Notes under the pieces: generated by a model
Databases searched by the model: none
The model's input: only the letters and a program-made list of their open reading frames with translations
What the model was told of the DNA's origin: nothing
Position numbers and translations under genes: made by a program
Part shown: piece by piece, positions 7,247 through 15,067 of the stretch
Position numbering within the stretch: position 1 is the stretch's first letter
How the letters are laid out: every line of letters starts with the position of its first letter
From: a bacterium
GTDB lineage: Bacteria; SZUA-182; DTGQ01
DNA length: 64,000 nt
Assembly (NCBI GenBank): GCA_023512255.1
Contig: JAILZY010000006.1
Coordinates: 1-64,000, forward strand
Reading direction: 5' to 3'

Positions 7247-8111
7247 GAAATGAATCCACCTTTCGTTTTAAGATATTAAAATAACTCTTAAAATCTAAAA
7301 GTAATTCTCTATCGTTTTCGAAATTCGTAAGTTCAAGCTCGGCAATCCACCCCTTTTCATAAGGGTTGTCATTTATTCGCTCAGGGGATGATACTAACTC
7401 ATCGTTAACCGCAACCACTTTTCCAGATACTGGTGAAACTATCTCAAAAACCGCCTTCCCTGATTCGATATTGCCTAATTCACCAAACTGCTCCACCTCG
7501 GCTCCAATGGTGGGAGGGGTGAAAAACATAATATCTGATAGACTTTGTTGAACAAAATCGGTAACGCCCACTCTAGCTCGGTGGCCGATCACATAAGCCC
7601 AACAATCATTCTCGTTAAAGAAGAATTGCTCCCCTTTTGGTACCCTGAAAATGAACTTATCTTTGGTATAGATTTCGTATTCGTATTTTTCAGGGAAAGC
7701 CACTACCTCCTCCCCTGCCCTTTTTACCTCTTTTTCCTTTTTGCTTTCTTCAGCCAGTAATTGTTGGGCTATCGCCTCTGCCAGGGCAAGCTCATTTGAG
7801 CCCAATCTTAAAGATGCTCCTATCTGTTGGCCTCGTTTTTTGGCTTCCTCAGTAACGGTGATTTTTTCAGCGATCTTGAGATTTTTTTCAGCAGCCAGCT
7901 TGCTGGCGCATCTTGTCTGACAACCATCAATTACTACTAATGGTCTGTCTTGCGTGCTCTGACGATATTTGGCCTCAGCCACCCGAAAGAAAACCGGACA
8001 GATAATTTCACTTTCTGATCTTTCCTCGACCTTGAGAGCGATTTCTCTGGAAATGCAGCCGGCAGTCTTATCCAATCCATTGCAAGGCAAAAGAGCATAT
8101 CGTTTACTCAT
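7239..8111 (-). CDS. DGC domain fused to a GcvH-like lipoyl carrier domain
   Basis: A 290-residue two-domain protein. Residues 1-120 are a DGC domain (LPCNG, Cys10; IICP, Cys38; IDGCQTRCASK, Cys64 and Cys68). After a charged linker (121-140), residues 141-290 match glycine cleavage H protein: GHRARVGVTDFVQQSLSDI, then GNIESGKAVFE with the lipoyl lysine at 219, then SPVSGKVVAVND and NPYEKGWIAELEL. The lipoylation lysine and its ESxKA context are kept, so the domain should be modified. No gcvT or gcvP lies nearby; instead a lipoate ligase and a dihydrolipoamide dehydrogenase flank the locus. The lipoyl arm probably carries a substrate or electrons between the DGC thiols and Lpd. I know of no characterised protein of this architecture. 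Confidence 0.85.
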   Translation of the reverse strand: MSKRYALLPCNGLDKTAGCISREIALKVEERSESEIICPVFFRVAEAKYRQSTQDRPLVVIDGCQTRCASKLAAEKNLKIAEKITVTEEAKKRGQQIGASLRLGSNELALAEAIAQQLLAEESKKEKEVKRAGEEVVAFPEKYEYEIYTKDKFIFRVPKGEQFFFNENDCWAYVIGHRARVGVTDFVQQSLSDIMFFTPPTIGAEVEQFGELGNIESGKAVFEIVSPVSGKVVAVNDELVSSPERINDNPYEKGWIAELELTNFENDRELLLDFKSYFNILKRKVDSFHV

Positions 8112-8138
8112 TATCTTTAATCTCCATTATTCTTATTC

Positions 8139-8423
8139 TCATTTCATCTCCTCTCTCAGCTCTTTTATCTTTCTAGTAACCTCTCCTTTATCGGGAAAGG
8201 AAAGTGCATCCGGTCCACAGGTTTTACTACAAGCTCTACAAAAAACTATGCAATTTTGCGGATTTTTGACAATAAGCTTTTTCTCCTCATGTTCTCTTAC
8301 TTCAAACACCTGGTGAGGACAAAACTTAACACACTCCATACAGTAGTTACATTTGCTGTAATCTATCCTTGGACTCCAATCTATTTTTTCTCTCGGCACT
8401 CCCATGAAGGTATCTTCACTCAT
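8139..8423 (-). CDS. 2[4Fe-4S] ferredoxin-type protein
   Basis: A 94-residue electron carrier with two cluster motifs. The first is Cys25, 28, 31 and 35 (CxxCxxCxxxC, then Pro). The second is Cys58, 62, 65 and 69, with three residues between its first two cysteines where two are usual, as in some HdrA and ferredoxin subunits. The start lies four bases after the HdrA-like gene stop, so the two are co-translated. It likely links the HdrA-like protein and the lipoyl carrier or Lpd to a low-potential electron pool. Confidence 0.88.
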   Translation of the reverse strand: MSEDTFMGVPREKIDWSPRIDYSKCNYCMECVKFCPHQVFEVREHEEKKLIVKNPQNCIVFCRACSKTCGPDALSFPDKGEVTRKIKELREEMK

Positions 8424-8427
8424 AATA

Positions 8428-8814
8428 TCAGGCCTCCTTTTTTTCTCTTTCTTTCAGGTTTTCCAATGCCTTCTCCACCTTTTGATAGGCTTCCTCTGTG
8501 GTCATGTCTCTGATATCGATCATGATCGCGTCCTTTTCAAGAGAAAGGCCGGCATCCTGGAAGGCCTGCTGAAACATTTTTTTTTGCATATTCGGGGCAC
8601 AGGCGCCGATAATAACCTTTCGGTGAGCTTTAAGATAATCAGCTAGGAATCTATCTCCATCTACCTCGCAAAGCTGGGGATGAATAAAAGCATATTCCAC
8701 AGGGAGTTCAACCCTGACCTGATTGATGAAATCCCATATATCCATCTTTTGGAATCCTGGGCATTTCCCCGTACATACACACATTATAAAACCGGGTAAT
8801 TGTTCATTTGCCAT
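8428..8814 (-). CDS. HdrA N-terminal-domain-like protein
   Basis: A 128-residue protein resembling the N-terminal region of heterodisulfide reductase subunit A without the flavin domain. The pattern CVCTGKC (Cys12, 14, 18), then Cys49, then VIIGACAPNMQKKMFQQAF with Cys72 parallels HdrA, where ACSPxxHExxFR is conserved. Such Cys-rich modules bind an iron-sulfur cluster or interact with HdrB/C-like partners. AGGAGA lies 9 bases before the ATG. It is followed four bases later by the ferredoxin. No HdrB, HdrC or hydrogenase subunit is present here, so the partner must be elsewhere or the module works with the ferredoxin and Lpd. Confidence 0.65.
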   Translation of the reverse strand: MANEQLPGFIMCVCTGKCPGFQKMDIWDFINQVRVELPVEYAFIHPQLCEVDGDRFLADYLKAHRKVIIGACAPNMQKKMFQQAFQDAGLSLEKDAIMIDIRDMTTEEAYQKVEKALENLKEREKKEA

Positions 8815-8905
8815 CTGTCTTAATCTCCTATGATCATCTTTTTTAAAGTTTAGATCTTAATTAATAATTAATAATAATAATTAGTTAAAGTTTTAGGAAA
8901 AGGGT

Positions 8906-10357
8906 TTAAGGGGAAAACCCTTTTTCAAAAGGGTTTTCCCCTTTTTTATAGATATCCCATACTGCATCGACACAGGCTTCCATGATAGCCTCACCCAGAG
9001 TTGGATGCGGATGGATCATATCAGCGAGCTCTTTGGCTTTTATCTCCAAGCCAGTCGCCAGTGCAACCTCCAAAATCAGTTCTGAAGCATAGGGGCCTAT
9101 GATTTGCCCCCCCAGAATTGTGCCGCTATTTTTATCCGTGATAATCTTTACCAGTCCATCTCTTTCCCCCAGGCATAGTGCTCGGCCATTTTTTCTAAAA
9201 TCAAATCGGCCGACCTTTGGTATAAATCCCCTTTTTTTGGCCTCATCTTCAGTTAAACCGACAGAGGCCATCTCTGGATTGGTATAAATACAGGAGGGAA
9301 CGGCATCATAATTGAGCTTGCTTTTGATTCCAAGGGCATTTTGTACAGCTATCTTGCCCTCTGCAAAAGCAAGGTGGGCGAGTAACTTGCCACCGATGAC
9401 ATCCCCGGCTGCATATACTCCCCTGATATTGGTTTCCATATGTTCATCTACAGCTATAGCGCCGTTACATATTTTGACGCCAAGAGTAGCCAGCTCAGAA
9501 GCTATGATCTTTGGTTTTCTACCCGTAGCTAGGAGTATCTTTTGAGCATCAATAAAATTTTCTTCTCCCGTCTCGTCAATAATAATTACTCGAAGCCATT
9601 GCTCTTTTTCCTCTATTATTTCCTTGACCTTTGAGGATAGCCTAAATTTGACTCCCTGTCTTTTCAAGATCTTTAAAAGCTCAGAGGCTATTTCCCTATC
9701 CTCTTGGGGAAGGATACTATCTTGTACCTCGACTACGGTAACTTTTGTATTAAGAGAGACGAACAAGGAGGCAAATTCCAGACCTATGGCTCCAGCCCCT
9801 ATGATAAGCAGATGGTGCGGAATATCCTCTAGGTCTAAAGCTTGGTCACTGGTAATTACTCCAGGGAGCTCAACGCCAGGAATAGCGGGAGTTGAGCTTT
9901 CAGATCCAGTAGCGATAATCAGCTTTTCATAGGCTACTTTGATCTTCTCGCCTTCAGAGTTTACTGAAATTATGCCCGGCTGCTGGATTTGTCCTCTGCC
10001 TTTGAGGATATGAACCATATTACTTGTAAGGAGTTGTTCCAAACCCATCCGCAAGTTTTTAACTACCCTATCTTTACGAGCAACTGAAGCCATAAAGTCA
10101 AAAGGGATAGGGGCCAAGGATGAATTTATCCCCAGTTCCCTAGCTCTATGAGTGATCAGATAGGCTGCTTCGGAGGTTCTTAGCAGGGCCTTGGTTGGGA
10201 TACAACCTCGGTTTAAACAGGTGCCTCCTATCTCTCTTTCCTCGATGAGGATAGTGTCAGTGGCTCCTAATTGGGCTGCCCTGAGAGCAGCCATATAACC
10301 GGCAGGTCCTCCGCCAAGGATAGCAATTTGAGTTTTGATTTGTTTTTCAGTGTTCAT
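8906..10357 (-). CDS. lpdA: Dihydrolipoamide dehydrogenase
   Basis: A 483-residue FAD disulfide oxidoreductase that reoxidises dihydrolipoyl groups with NAD+. Visible motifs are GGGPAGY (FAD site, about 15-21), the redox disulfide GGTCLNRGCIPTK (about 44-56), the NAD site GAGAIGLEFAS, the second FAD motif ending AAGDV, and the C-terminal catalytic HPHPTLGEA. Length is normal for the family. Good -35/-10 elements lie upstream (10392-10420) and AAAGGA precedes the ATG, so it is the first gene of the leftward operon. No 2-oxoacid dehydrogenase or gcv gene is near, so the DGC-GcvH fusion is the evident lipoyl partner. The last codons are built from a perfect palindrome. Confidence 0.92.
   Translation of the reverse strand: MNTEKQIKTQIAILGGGPAGYMAALRAAQLGATDTILIEEREIGGTCLNRGCIPTKALLRTSEAAYLITHRARELGINSSLAPIPFDFMASVARKDRVVKNLRMGLEQLLTSNMVHILKGRGQIQQPGIISVNSEGEKIKVAYEKLIIATGSESSTPAIPGVELPGVITSDQALDLEDIPHHLLIIGAGAIGLEFASLFVSLNTKVTVVEVQDSILPQEDREIASELLKILKRQGVKFRLSSKVKEIIEEKEQWLRVIIIDETGEENFIDAQKILLATGRKPKIIASELATLGVKICNGAIAVDEHMETNIRGVYAAGDVIGGKLLAHLAFAEGKIAVQNALGIKSKLNYDAVPSCIYTNPEMASVGLTEDEAKKRGFIPKVGRFDFRKNGRALCLGERDGLVKIITDKNSGTILGGQIIGPYASELILEVALATGLEIKAKELADMIHPHPTLGEAIMEACVDAVWDIYKKGENPFEKGFSP
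8908..8943. repeat. Perfect 17-bp-arm palindrome at the lpdA 3' end
   Basis: Arms 8908-8924 and 8927-8943 are perfectly complementary with a two-base spacer. The palindrome encodes the last residues of Lpd (GENPFEKGF) and reaches into the stop codon. On the plus strand it is followed by a T run and would look like an intrinsic terminator for rightward transcription. On the lpdA strand no T run follows, so it could instead attenuate or stabilise the downstream message. Confidence 0.8.
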
Positions 10358-10391
10358 CTCGATCCTTTCTCTTCATTGTTGGCTAGTTGGT

Positions 10392-10420
10392 AAAATATCA
10401 AAATATTCAGCAATAGTCAA
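10392..10420 (-). promoter_or_regulatory. Promoter of the lpdA-DGC operon
   Basis: On the minus strand TTGACT (10420-10415) and TATTTT (10397-10392) are separated by 17 bases, 35 bases upstream of the lpdA ATG. Both this promoter and the ArsR-operon promoter are followed closely by CCAACTA, which may be chance or a shared site. Confidence 0.6.
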
Positions 10421-10472
10421 TACCCTTTTTAATGATTACAATACCTTAAAGATTTTAAAAAGATTTTAGTGT

Positions 10473-13142
10473 CTAATTTGAAGGTGTCGCGGGTACATAC
10501 AGCAGGCAGCCTTCACCTGGCGGCAGGGGATAGGCATCCCCGCAGTTTTGCCCCATGAACCGATAGGCAACGAGCCAGTTGCCCCCTTGCTGGCTGTAGC
10601 GCTGAAGGCTTGAAACATTACCGGTTTTTAAAAGCTCGGTCAGCAATTGATAGGAGGTCAAGGCAGTCGAAGAAAGGCCTGTCGGGATGCCAAGCAGGCT
10701 CATGCCTGGAGATAGCCGATTGATTATCTGGGAAAGAGAGTATACCTCGATCTGATCAATAGAAAAATCGACCATTTTCCCCCGCTTCATGTAGAGCAGG
10801 CAGGCGCCAGCATCACTTAGTATAAACTCCTTGCCTCGAATTTCACCATTTACCCAGGCTGTGGTTTGAAATTTTTGGCTCACCGGATCATACCCCTGGA
10901 CCGACTTGGCATAATCCTCCTCCAGATAGGCCAAAAGCTCATCAGAGGTGAGGATTCCCTCCTGACCATCAGGGCAAAATAGGATATTGAGGCCTTCGGG
11001 GATGTAGACCAGGCCGCTGATGCCGATCATATCGGTCTGCCAGTCAGCAAGGCCATCGGGATTGGTTACTCGCAAGGTATAGTCCCCGCGGCGAAGGCCG
11101 GGTGGTAAAAAGGCCTGAATCCTGGTTCCGTCACTGCTGACCTCAGCCACTTCCAGGGTCCAGCAGAATGACTGGGCTAAAATCTGTAGCCCAGCTTCTC
11201 CAGCGGCCAGGTATATTTTCCCGTTTTTCAGAAAAACCTCTCTGACTATGCCGGGAACTTCCACATGGGCAATCAGCAGCGGCTTGTGCGGATTACGGAT
11301 ATCGGCTACGGCTAAATCACCTTGGCCATCAGCGATGAAAGCATACCCTCCGCTCACGACAACATCGGAGGCCTCACCAGGGGTATCCACCTGAGCCAGG
11401 AGTGTGGGGTGGGTCTGATCCTGCACATTGATCAAGGCTAGCCCCTCAGTCCCGTCAGCTACATAGGCGATCTCTCCTTCTAGCCACACCCCTTGAGCCT
11501 TGCCAGGCGTATCACAGTAGCCTTTGATTATTGGTGCGCTTGGCGAATCCGCGGCAATGATAACCAGCCCCTGCTCAGCACAGGCCGCGTAGACAGCTTT
11601 TTCTCTAGCCAGCACATCCATGACTACCCCAGGTATGCGTACCCTGCCCAATACCTGTGGGCTGGGTTTAGTGATATCGAGAATAGCTACTCCATCGGTT
11701 CCATCGGCCACGTAGAGCAATGGGTAATTAAGGGATAGTCCATAGGGGATTCCGCGGCTGTAGTAGCTTCCTGCGGGTAAGGGGTGGGTTGGATTTTGAA
11801 TATTGATCACATAGACTCCGGTCCGGCTATCGACCACATAGGCGTAATTGCCAGACACCTCTACCTTGCGGGCCATCCCTTGCAGGTGATAGGTAGTGGC
11901 CAGGGTCGGCTGATTTTCCCTCAAAGCGACGATCTCAAGCCCTCTTTCACCTCCAGCAAGGTAAGCATAATCTTCGCCTATCCACAGTCCCTGGACATCG
12001 CCCGCTGTGTCGCATCCCCCTAGCGAAGGGAAGCGGTGGGTATTGATAACCTGCAATCCTGAAGGTCCATCAGCCATATAGACATAATCATCCTCGACCC
12101 AAAGACCACAAGCCAATCCAGTCGTATCATAGCTTCCGATCAGGCCTGGTTTGGCCGCGTCCCTGACATCTATCATCTGAAGACCAGCATCTGCCGCCGC
12201 GAGATAGACGCGGCCTCCTGCGGCCCAAATTCCTTCTGCATCACCGGCCACATCAAGGCTTGCCACCAGGAGCGGATTTTCTGGATCATTGATATGAATC
12301 ACTTTCAACCCGGCGGCCCCATTGGCCACATAAGCATATTCCCCTACCGTGCACACCCCCTTAGCCAGGCCAGAGGTATCGAAGCTGCAGACCAGTCGCG
12401 GGGAGTTGGGATCTGAGATCTTAATGATACTCACTCCCTTTGACCAGTCAGCCACATAGGCATAATCGCCGGATAGAGAAAGACCACAGGCAGATCCCGG
12501 CGTCTCACAGACAGCTTTCAAACCTGGGTTTAGAGGATCATGAACATCTACAATAGCCAGCCCCTGATCATTGGCCAGATACACCAGGCCATCCCTTCCT
12601 TTGATCTTCCAGGCATATCCACCTAAAGCCAGATGAGCACAAGGCTTAGGATTTTCAGGATCGCTAATATTGATCACCGCAAGGCCCTGATCACCATCAG
12701 CCAGATAAGCATACTCTCCGCTTACCCATACCCCGTGAGCTGTCCCTTCCGTATCACAACTTCCGACCCGGGCAAGCTGCCGCGGATTGCGAATTCGGAT
12801 AACTTCAAGCCCAGCATTATCATCAGCCACATAGGCATATCCATCGGCCACCATGACCTCACGGGCAAAATCCTTTGTGCGAAAGCTTCCAGCCAGGACC
12901 AATCCCTCGCCGTAGATACTGACTATTGCTTGTGGGGAGAAGTTTTCGCCGAGAATGGTAATAGGGGTTGTTCCACCTGCATAGATGACGGACGGGCTAA
13001 TGGAGTTAAGGCGGGGTGCGGCTCCTCCTTCGGCCGGGGATAAGGAATCGGATGAGATGACTAAGGGGAGAAAAACGAAGCTTGTGAAGATCAAGGCAAA
13101 AGTAATACGGTATAGTGCTTCAACTTTGCTTTTTTCAGGCAT
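10473..13142 (-). CDS. Exported LVIVD beta-propeller protein inserted in a TIG domain
   Basis: An 889-residue exported protein. A hydrophobic N-terminal segment (about 10-30) is followed by the first half of an IPT/TIG domain (SPSVIYAGGTTPITILGENF). Then come 14 LVIVD-type repeats of about 42 residues, each with a Y(A/V)Y(V/L)AxG strand and a GLxVIxI(x)DP strand, consistent with two seven-bladed propellers. After them the second half of a TIG domain reappears (SSDGTRIQAFLPPGL, then DYTLRVTNPDG). The C-terminal 200 residues are unrecognised. The gene stands alone and has no catalytic motif. A surface adhesion or binding role is likely from the fold but unproven. Confidence 0.8.
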   Translation of the reverse strand: MPEKSKVEALYRITFALIFTSFVFLPLVISSDSLSPAEGGAAPRLNSISPSVIYAGGTTPITILGENFSPQAIVSIYGEGLVLAGSFRTKDFAREVMVADGYAYVADDNAGLEVIRIRNPRQLARVGSCDTEGTAHGVWVSGEYAYLADGDQGLAVINISDPENPKPCAHLALGGYAWKIKGRDGLVYLANDQGLAIVDVHDPLNPGLKAVCETPGSACGLSLSGDYAYVADWSKGVSIIKISDPNSPRLVCSFDTSGLAKGVCTVGEYAYVANGAAGLKVIHINDPENPLLVASLDVAGDAEGIWAAGGRVYLAAADAGLQMIDVRDAAKPGLIGSYDTTGLACGLWVEDDYVYMADGPSGLQVINTHRFPSLGGCDTAGDVQGLWIGEDYAYLAGGERGLEIVALRENQPTLATTYHLQGMARKVEVSGNYAYVVDSRTGVYVINIQNPTHPLPAGSYYSRGIPYGLSLNYPLLYVADGTDGVAILDITKPSPQVLGRVRIPGVVMDVLAREKAVYAACAEQGLVIIAADSPSAPIIKGYCDTPGKAQGVWLEGEIAYVADGTEGLALINVQDQTHPTLLAQVDTPGEASDVVVSGGYAFIADGQGDLAVADIRNPHKPLLIAHVEVPGIVREVFLKNGKIYLAAGEAGLQILAQSFCWTLEVAEVSSDGTRIQAFLPPGLRRGDYTLRVTNPDGLADWQTDMIGISGLVYIPEGLNILFCPDGQEGILTSDELLAYLEEDYAKSVQGYDPVSQKFQTTAWVNGEIRGKEFILSDAGACLLYMKRGKMVDFSIDQIEVYSLSQIINRLSPGMSLLGIPTGLSSTALTSYQLLTELLKTGNVSSLQRYSQQGGNWLVAYRFMGQNCGDAYPLPPGEGCLLYVPATPSN

Positions 13143-13535
13143 GATTTTTGATTAGTTATTTTGGTGAAAATTTATAGTTTATTTCAATATTATGTTCAAT
13201 TTACCATAAAAATATGGTTTATTATTGTATATATTTATTATTGTGTAACTAAATTCTGCTCTCGAACTTAGCGATAGAATCACCTTAAGGGGATGAGAGC
13301 ATTATGCCTCTCTTATCTTACATCGGCAGCATGAGCTTGGTTATCTGGTCAAGAGGAGCTTCCGCAAAAATAGTGAACCTGCGACTTATTTTGTGTAAAT
13401 TATTACTTTACAAATTATTGCCATATTGATATCATTTACTATTTAGTAAAATTTATAGTCTATATAACCTAAACATAGGTTTCATAGCCTATAACATAGG
13501 CTATGCTATAGGGAATATTTTATGAGAGGGATAAG
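13143..13535. other. AT-rich intergenic region between divergent genes
   Basis: This 393-base spacer separates the LVIVD gene from the Csx10-like gene, so it should hold promoters for both. Apart from the two palindromes at 13466-13505 I see no strong element. A 41-codon open frame at 13304-13429 lacks recognisable features and is not called. Confidence 0.5.
13466..13505. promoter_or_regulatory. Two related palindromes upstream of the Csx10-like gene
   Basis: AACCTA (13466-13471) / TAGGTT (13476-13481) and CATAGCCTAT (13483-13492) / ATAGGCTATG (13496-13505) share the core CCTA-AAC-TAGG arrangement. Their centres are about 20 bases apart, two helical turns, so two dimers could sit on the same DNA face. 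They end 30 bases before the ATG at 13536, a position suited to repression. Confidence 0.5.
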
Positions 13536-14834
13536 ATGAAAAAAATTGGCGTCTTGGTCAAGACTCATTCCCCCATCCTCTTAAAGGATCAGGAATGTTC
13601 CTCAGGAAAAATTCTGAAGACGCGAAGGTATATTCCAGGCATTTATCTGCGGGAAGCGATAACTAACCAGTTGCTTCAGGGACGATCCAGTCTAAATCGC
13701 TGCTTTGATCAACTATTCTGCGACTCTCACCGCTGGGGAATGGAGATTGTCTTTCCTAATTGCTATCCCAATCTCAATGCCTATACCTTTCCTATGCTCC
13801 TTCCAGCCACAGCCAAAAGCTGCCGATGGAAGCCTGGCTTCATTGAAGATAGCAGTGTAGATGAGCAGCACGGAGTCTTTGATACCCTGCTGAATCAGAT
13901 CATATTTCAGCAGGTGCTGGCTTCCTCTATTAAAAGTGGCCGCCCCTCCAGAAGCCTTACCCTTATTCAGGATGCCTACCACAGGCTCATCGAGCAAGGA
14001 ACCCTCTATTGCAACATTTGCCATGAGGTCGCCAATGCCTACCAGGTTGAATATGCCAAACCTCACGGCAATTTCAGACAGATTCCTATCCGAACCTACT
14101 GGCAGCAGCCAGAATCGGCCCTCTCGAGCAGTCGCATAACTGCCGCCGCCTCTTTCGCTCATCATCGAAAGCAGCAGCAGGGGCGATGTATTGAATTTAT
14201 CAGTGAGCGGACCTGGTTTCTTGGCTTTTCCTTTCTTCCCACTTCTCTGGTTGATCTGTATAAGGAGTCCCTTGAGAGTATCACCCATCTTGGGGAAGGG
14301 AGCGGACAGAGAATAGGGAGGGTTGAGATTACAGTGCGCGAAATTGAAGATCATGAGTTATCCTTACGGCAGAGGGCCTTAAAGCTTAACCAGAAATACC
14401 ACAGGATTCAGAAGGAATACTCGCTTGGCCGAACGGATGCGTTGATCACGGTTAACATCCAGTCTGAAACCATTCTAAGAGACCAAAATGGCAGACCGCT
14501 CACCAAGCTAAGCTCATCTTTCCTGGCAGAAACCATACAGCGGATTTACCGCCAGATTGCAGGTGAGGATCTTTCTGCCGAGGAGGCAGCCTGTCAGGAG
14601 GTAGTCTCTTTTTCGCGGCCTGTGTACACAGGTGGATGGAAATCAAGCCGTGAGGCCACAATAGCCATAGCCAGAGGAAGCGTATTTGTTTTTTCTTTCC
14701 CTAACTTGAGCCCAAAACTTTTCCTGGCTCTCGATCATCTTGAAAAACATGGCCTCGGTGAAAAACGGGGTGAGGGGTATGGCCAGATTCTAATTTGCGA
14801 TCCCTTCCACCTAGAAGTAGGCGGCGTGGTGTAA
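13536..14834 (+). CDS. Csx10-like RAMP protein, no CRISPR locus nearby
   Basis: A 432-residue protein with RAMP features resembling type III-D Csx10. An N-terminal ferredoxin-like start (MKKIGVLVKTHSPILLKDQE) is followed by RRYIPGIYLREAI, matching the 'xIPGSxLRGA' motif of RAMPs. A zinc-knuckle-like CNICHE lies near residue 155. The C-terminal glycine-rich loop GLGEKRGEGYGQILIC is diagnostic of the superfamily. Csx10 normally belongs to a multi-subunit crRNA effector, but no cas10, other RAMP, cas6, adaptation gene or repeat array is within the window. GAGAGGGATAAG precedes the ATG. It may be a relic, a stand-alone RNA-binding protein, or a subunit recruited by an effector encoded elsewhere. 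Confidence 0.75.
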   Translation: MKKIGVLVKTHSPILLKDQECSSGKILKTRRYIPGIYLREAITNQLLQGRSSLNRCFDQLFCDSHRWGMEIVFPNCYPNLNAYTFPMLLPATAKSCRWKPGFIEDSSVDEQHGVFDTLLNQIIFQQVLASSIKSGRPSRSLTLIQDAYHRLIEQGTLYCNICHEVANAYQVEYAKPHGNFRQIPIRTYWQQPESALSSSRITAAASFAHHRKQQQGRCIEFISERTWFLGFSFLPTSLVDLYKESLESITHLGEGSGQRIGRVEITVREIEDHELSLRQRALKLNQKYHRIQKEYSLGRTDALITVNIQSETILRDQNGRPLTKLSSSFLAETIQRIYRQIAGEDLSAEEAACQEVVSFSRPVYTGGWKSSREATIAIARGSVFVFSFPNLSPKLFLALDHLEKHGLGEKRGEGYGQILICDPFHLEVGGVV

Positions 14835-14841
14835 CCACTGA

Positions 14842-15067
14842 TGAGGTTTTTGGAGGCTTGCGGTGCCAGCTTTTCTCCTCCTACCTTTTCTCCTCCACAA
14901 AAAGCAAGGCAGGCAAATCCAGCCACCTGCTTTAGACCTGCTTTACTTTCTTCTTGTTTCCTTGCTACTTCGTTTTGAGGTTTTTAGAGGCTTGTGGTGC
15001 CAGCTTTTCTCCTCCTACCTTTTCTCCTCCACAAAAAGCAAGGCAGGCAAATCCAGCCACCTGCTTT
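14842..15067. repeat. 92-bp duplication of the MEMO-family gene 3' end
   Basis: Copies at 14842-14933 and 14976-15067 match at 90 of 92 positions. The second copy is the 3' coding end of the MEMO-like gene (residues QVAGFACLAFCGG to SKNL); the first is a non-functional remnant beyond its stop. The event was recent, as only two differences have accumulated, and it left a truncated copy between two convergent genes. Confidence 0.9.

Noticed and set aside
13304-13429. 41-codon open frame upstream of the Csx10-like gene
   Set aside because: No recognisable domain, weak ribosome site and AT-driven composition at its end. It is not distinguishable from chance.
14735-14926. Minus-strand open frame repeating the MEMO C-terminal sequence
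   Set aside because: It is the remnant of the 92-bp 3' duplication, lies partly antisense to the Csx10-like gene and has no start context of its own.
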